Source: Candidatus Nitrosocosmicus sp.
GTDB lineage: Archaea > Thermoproteota > Nitrososphaeria > Nitrososphaerales > Nitrososphaeraceae
DNA: 7,935 nt
Reading direction: 5' to 3'
Assembly (NCBI GenBank): GCA_030452275.1
Contig: JAKDMR010000076.1
Location: forward strand, 1 to 7,935
Under the pieces are notes generated by a model. It searched no databases. It was not told the DNA's origin and saw nothing but the letters and a program-made list of their open reading frames with translations. The translations under genes and the position numbers were made by a program. Each line of letters opens with the position of its first letter. Within the stretch, counting starts at the first letter, position 1. Positions 5,580-7,935 of this stretch are shown here, piece by piece.

Positions 5580-6005
5580 ATGAATTCTACAATTGAAACA
5601 GAACCACAAAAGACTATAGTAAAGATTATGGTATCTGAGGAAAGTAATGATAAGGTTTTTGATTTTTTTGAAGATGCAAAGAATTTGGAGATAGGTGGGG
5701 CTATCAGTAACGTAGTTAAAGAAATGGATGAATGGTATAGTTTTAATCATAAAGTAGCAGGTAATGCTAGATTAAAAATATCAAGCAAAAACAGAGAACT
5801 TGGAATACTAGATCATCTATTTGAAGGCGGAGGGTTATCATGGACAGTATATGTTAGGATAATCAATAATGGCTATGGAAGCACAACCTCCTGGACTTTT
5901 CTTAAACCTAATGGACTTGCAGATAAACAATTTGAGGAACAATTAAAGGGATTTGATGTCGAAATTGAAAATTGGAATAAGCATCTGTCATCTATTAGAC
6001 ACTGA
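5580..6005 (+). CDS. START/SRPBCC-like small ligand-binding protein (141 aa)
   Basis: Soluble protein with the usual order of the START/SRPBCC (polyketide cyclase/dehydrase-like) fold. It has an N-terminal strand TIVKIMVSEESNDKVFDFFE (residues 12-31) leading into the first helix, then NLEIGG, alternating strands (WYSFNHKVAGNARLKI, LSWTVYVRII, GSTTSWTFLKP), and a long C-terminal helix (KQFEEQLKGFDVEIENWNKH, 117-136). The length fits the family. Members bind hydrophobic ligands or act as cyclases or stress proteins; no catalytic residue can be assigned, so the substrate is unknown. I chose the ATG at 5580 over the GTG at 5577 because it is better placed relative to the TATA region and is the stronger codon. 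Being divergent from a TrmB-like regulator with an operator between them, it is that regulator's most likely target. Family confidence is moderate because the sequence signature is weak. Confidence 0.65.
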   Translation: MNSTIETEPQKTIVKIMVSEESNDKVFDFFEDAKNLEIGGAISNVVKEMDEWYSFNHKVAGNARLKISSKNRELGILDHLFEGGGLSWTVYVRIINNGYGSTTSWTFLKPNGLADKQFEEQLKGFDVEIENWNKHLSSIRH

Positions 6006-6520
6006 AAATGCTGTATTTTTAGATTGTCAGTCTCGATATAGTCATTAATAACGGTTTTCAGCCGTGGGGATTATATTCCGTATGATATAGAAGTTCGCAT
6101 TTTTCGAATGTGATTAACTACGATAAATATGCGTTCTCTATTTTAATGCGGACCACTAGGAATCTAATTCAAAAGTCAAAGAAACAGATCAAATGATAAT
6201 TTAGTAAATTACAAAAACCCCTTTGCAAAGTTTAGGAATGGATTTTCTAAAATCTTTGGATCCGCTAATCAACTAACGCTCTATTTTTATATAAACAACT
6301 ACTGCAGAGAAAATAAATTTAATTTACCAATGAACATAAAACACTCAGCCTGCTAATAGTCAATTATAATAACTTTAAATGGATACCATGTGCGGCGATA
6401 TGTGAAACAAATTTGACTTAATTCAATCACCCCATTATCTTAATAATAATATACTCAAATTTTAACTTGTGAATTATCATGACCTCGACATTAGATTTCA
6501 TCCACATTTTTTGATCTGTA
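6006..6520. other. Gap of about 515 bp without genes
   Basis: I see no coding frame or tRNA. Recognisable items are a weak hairpin (ACGGTT TTC AGCCGT, 6051-6065), an AT-rich inverted repeat with 7-bp arms (TAATTTA-G-TAAATTA, 6197-6211), another with 6-bp arms (GATTTT-CT-AAAATC, 6241-6254), and the second copy of the direct repeat (6387-6432). The two AT-rich inverted repeats are of a kind expected by chance in this base composition. The T-run at 6015-6020 may help end the SRPBCC-like transcript. Confidence 0.45.
6387..6432. repeat. Direct repeat copy 2, partner of the copy near the integrase
   Basis: It contains the exact 20-bp core TATGTGAAACAAATTTGACT at 6399-6418, with recognisable flanks (37 of 46 positions shared with 4661-4706). 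The orientation is the same as copy 1, at a distance of 1726 bp. The two copies bracket the TrmB-like and SRPBCC-like genes. If the first is an attachment site, this would be a second or older one; otherwise it may be a binding site for a common regulator ahead of the hydrolase. Confidence 0.55.
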
Positions 6521-6533
6521 TTGTATGAACGTA

Positions 6534-6541
6534 ATACTTAT
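6534..6541 (+). promoter_or_regulatory. TATA-like element of the hydrolase gene
   Basis: TACTTATT is centred about 28 nt before the ATG at 6566, the right distance for a leaderless archaeal mRNA. It lies downstream of the TTG at 6521, which argues that translation starts at 6566 rather than 6521. Confidence 0.45.
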
Positions 6542-6565
6542 TGGACGTGTCACGTAGTAATCATA

Positions 6566-7876
6566 ATGAAGTTTATTTTCAATGACCCGACATTCTCTTT
6601 ACAATTACTCAGAACAATAGGTGAAACATATTACAAATGTGCAGATATCGGGGAATGTATATCTACAGCTTATCATATCAAGGAAGGCGATTTTGAAAGC
6701 TGGTATGAAGAATGGTTAAAAACTTCAAAAAGGGTTCATCAATATGCAGAAGATTGTATATCTAAAAATCACCTAACCAGTGCCAAGGAGGCATATTTAA
6801 GAGCCTCAAATTACTATCGTGTTTCGGGATTTTTATTGATTGAACCCGATGACCCACGGATTCTAACTACATTAGATCTTAGTAAACATTGTTTTAAAAA
6901 AGCTACATCTCTATTTACCGATCTCGTAGAATCAATTCAGATACCATATGAGGGAACTACATTACCTGGCTACTTTTACCACGCAGCCGGAAGAAAAGAA
7001 ACAAGCCAGAATAGCAAACAAATTAATCAACAGAAACAACAACTAGGAGATAATAAAAATAAAGATAATGGTATTAACGGAAATACTACTACATACCCTA
7101 CACTGATAGTGGTTGGTGGTTTTGATTCTACATTAGAGGAATTATATGCTTCTGCTGCAGCCGCTGCTGTGGGAAGAGGATATAATTGTTTGACATTTGA
7201 AGGTCCAGGTCAAGGAGAAGTTATTTATAAGAAGAATCTCCCATTCAGATATGATTGGGAAAAGGTAGTCACACCAATTTTAGACTTTGTAATATCCAAT
7301 CAAAATGATTTTAACGTGGATCCAAAACGGATTGCACTTATGGGTATTAGTATGGGTGGATATCTAGCTGCGAGGTCTGCGGCATTTGAGTCACACTTAT
7401 CCGCTTGTATTCTATATAATGGAGTTTATGACAGCTATGATGCTATTCAGACAGGTTTTCCAAAGGAATTGTTAGATGCAGTAAATGCAGGCAATTCAGA
7501 ATTTGTAAATATTACATTAACTAATCTAATGGAATCTGATCCTAATGTAAAATTCAACATGAAACATGGCATGCGGACTACAGGAACAAATTCTCCTTAT
7601 GAATTGATTATAAGGGCAAAAGATTTTTCGGTCAAAGACATATTAAAAGATATTAAGATTCCGACGCTTGTGTTAGATGCTGAAAAGGAAGATTCTTTTC
7701 CAGGGCAGCCAAAAAAGGTCTACGATGGGTTGGTTTCTCTACCGCCAGAATCTAAGAAATACATACTGTTTACAGAGGAGGAAGGTGCAGAAGAACATTG
7801 TCAAGTAGGTGCTTATTCGATCACACATCAAAGAGTATTTGACTGGCTTGATGAAATATTTGAGGACAGTTCTTAA
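6566..7876 (+). CDS. Alpha/beta hydrolase with N-terminal helical cap (436 aa)
   Basis: Serine hydrolase resembling the FrsA / 2,6-dihydroxypseudooxynicotine hydrolase branch, cytoplasmic, with no signal peptide. Residues 1-125 are a helical cap domain (FESWYEEWLKTSKRVHQYAE; AKEAYLRASNYYRVSGFLL). Residues 126-140 are a strand leading into the core (IPYEGTTLPGYFYHAAG). Residues 143-175 are a polar linker rich in Asn, Gln and Lys, longer than I would expect. From 178 the alpha/beta hydrolase core follows: oxyanion region VVGGFDST, EGPGQGE, the nucleophile elbow GISMGGY with Ser262, the acid in LVLDAEKED (Asp371 or Asp376), and His411 in EEHCQVGA. The substrate cannot be deduced; C-C or ester bond hydrolysis is typical of relatives. 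I chose the ATG at 6566 over an upstream TTG at 6521, because the family-like sequence MKFIFNDPTFS starts there and a TATA-like box fits. It stands alone on the plus strand with intact frame, including two six-A runs. Confidence 0.88.
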   Translation: MKFIFNDPTFSLQLLRTIGETYYKCADIGECISTAYHIKEGDFESWYEEWLKTSKRVHQYAEDCISKNHLTSAKEAYLRASNYYRVSGFLLIEPDDPRILTTLDLSKHCFKKATSLFTDLVESIQIPYEGTTLPGYFYHAAGRKETSQNSKQINQQKQQLGDNKNKDNGINGNTTTYPTLIVVGGFDSTLEELYASAAAAAVGRGYNCLTFEGPGQGEVIYKKNLPFRYDWEKVVTPILDFVISNQNDFNVDPKRIALMGISMGGYLAARSAAFESHLSACILYNGVYDSYDAIQTGFPKELLDAVNAGNSEFVNITLTNLMESDPNVKFNMKHGMRTTGTNSPYELIIRAKDFSVKDILKDIKIPTLVLDAEKEDSFPGQPKKVYDGLVSLPPESKKYILFTEEEGAEEHCQVGAYSITHQRVFDWLDEIFEDSS

Positions 7877-7910
7877 TTTTTGTTATCATAATATTTTTAC
7901 GTAAAAGAGG
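7877..7910 (+). terminator. T-rich stretch after the hydrolase gene
   Basis: TTTTTGTTATCATAATATTTTTACG directly follows the stop codon and has two runs of five T. This fits U-tract termination in archaea. The remaining bases to the window end show nothing recognisable. Confidence 0.45.
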
Positions 7911-7935
7911 GGCGGCGTATAAGAAATTCAATACA

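Noticed and set aside
5562..5750. Minus-strand open frame of 62 codons
   Set aside because: It is antisense to the SRPBCC-like gene, and the composition is not protein-like.
6197..6211. AT-rich inverted repeat TAATTTA-G-TAAATTA as an operator or origin
   Set aside because: Seven-base A/T arms are expected by chance in sequence of this composition, and it is not placed at a promoter.

Overview
The window is AT-rich (roughly one third G+C by eye) and looks archaeal. It has TATA-like boxes about 25-30 nt ahead of start codons with little or no leader, T-rich stretches after genes in place of stem-loop terminators, a TrmB-family regulator, and an archaeal PrimPol/helicase replication protein and tyrosine integrase. 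By family resemblance recalled from memory, the proteins fit a soil-type ammonia-oxidising archaeon of the Nitrososphaerales (Candidatus Nitrosocosmicus or Nitrososphaera-like). That placement is an inference; no marker gene is present.

Left part (1-4611, all on the minus strand): the right-hand portion of an integrated plasmid- or virus-like element. Reading leftward from 2815, a compact operon holds a 57-codon AbrB/SpoVT-like DNA-binding protein with a TTG start (2642-2815), an 88-residue protein of unknown function (2365-2631), and a PrimPol + PriCT-like + P-loop ATPase replication protein (366-2378). The reading of the replication protein breaks near 405 and again near 320, then runs off the left edge. 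A 459-bp gap without genes follows, then a tyrosine recombinase (3275-4611) split by one frameshift. Its R, K, HxxR, H and Y residues are all present, and it carries a long C-terminal coiled coil. All three frame breaks are one-base losses. Two lie in six-base A/T runs, and one of these is a correctly phased T TTT TTA slippery heptamer.

Middle part (4612-6520): a TrmB-like regulator (minus) and a START/SRPBCC-like protein (plus) are transcribed divergently from a 56-bp gap. The gap holds one shared AT-rich TATA region and a perfect 14-bp GC-rich palindrome, probably the operator. A 20-bp exact direct repeat, recognisable over about 46 bp, lies upstream of the integrase (4673) and again at 6399. 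It brackets this gene pair and is a candidate attachment-site pair.

Right part (6521-7935): an alpha/beta hydrolase with an N-terminal helical cap domain, an intact Ser/Asp/His triad and an Asn/Gln/Lys-rich linker, apparently a chromosomal gene.

The replication operon plus integrase make a thaumarchaeal counterpart of pRN-type integrative plasmids (PrimPol-helicase with small DNA-binding proteins), here apparently decaying. The intact genes on the right contain A/T runs of six or seven bases without frame damage, which weakly favours real decay over systematic sequencing error.
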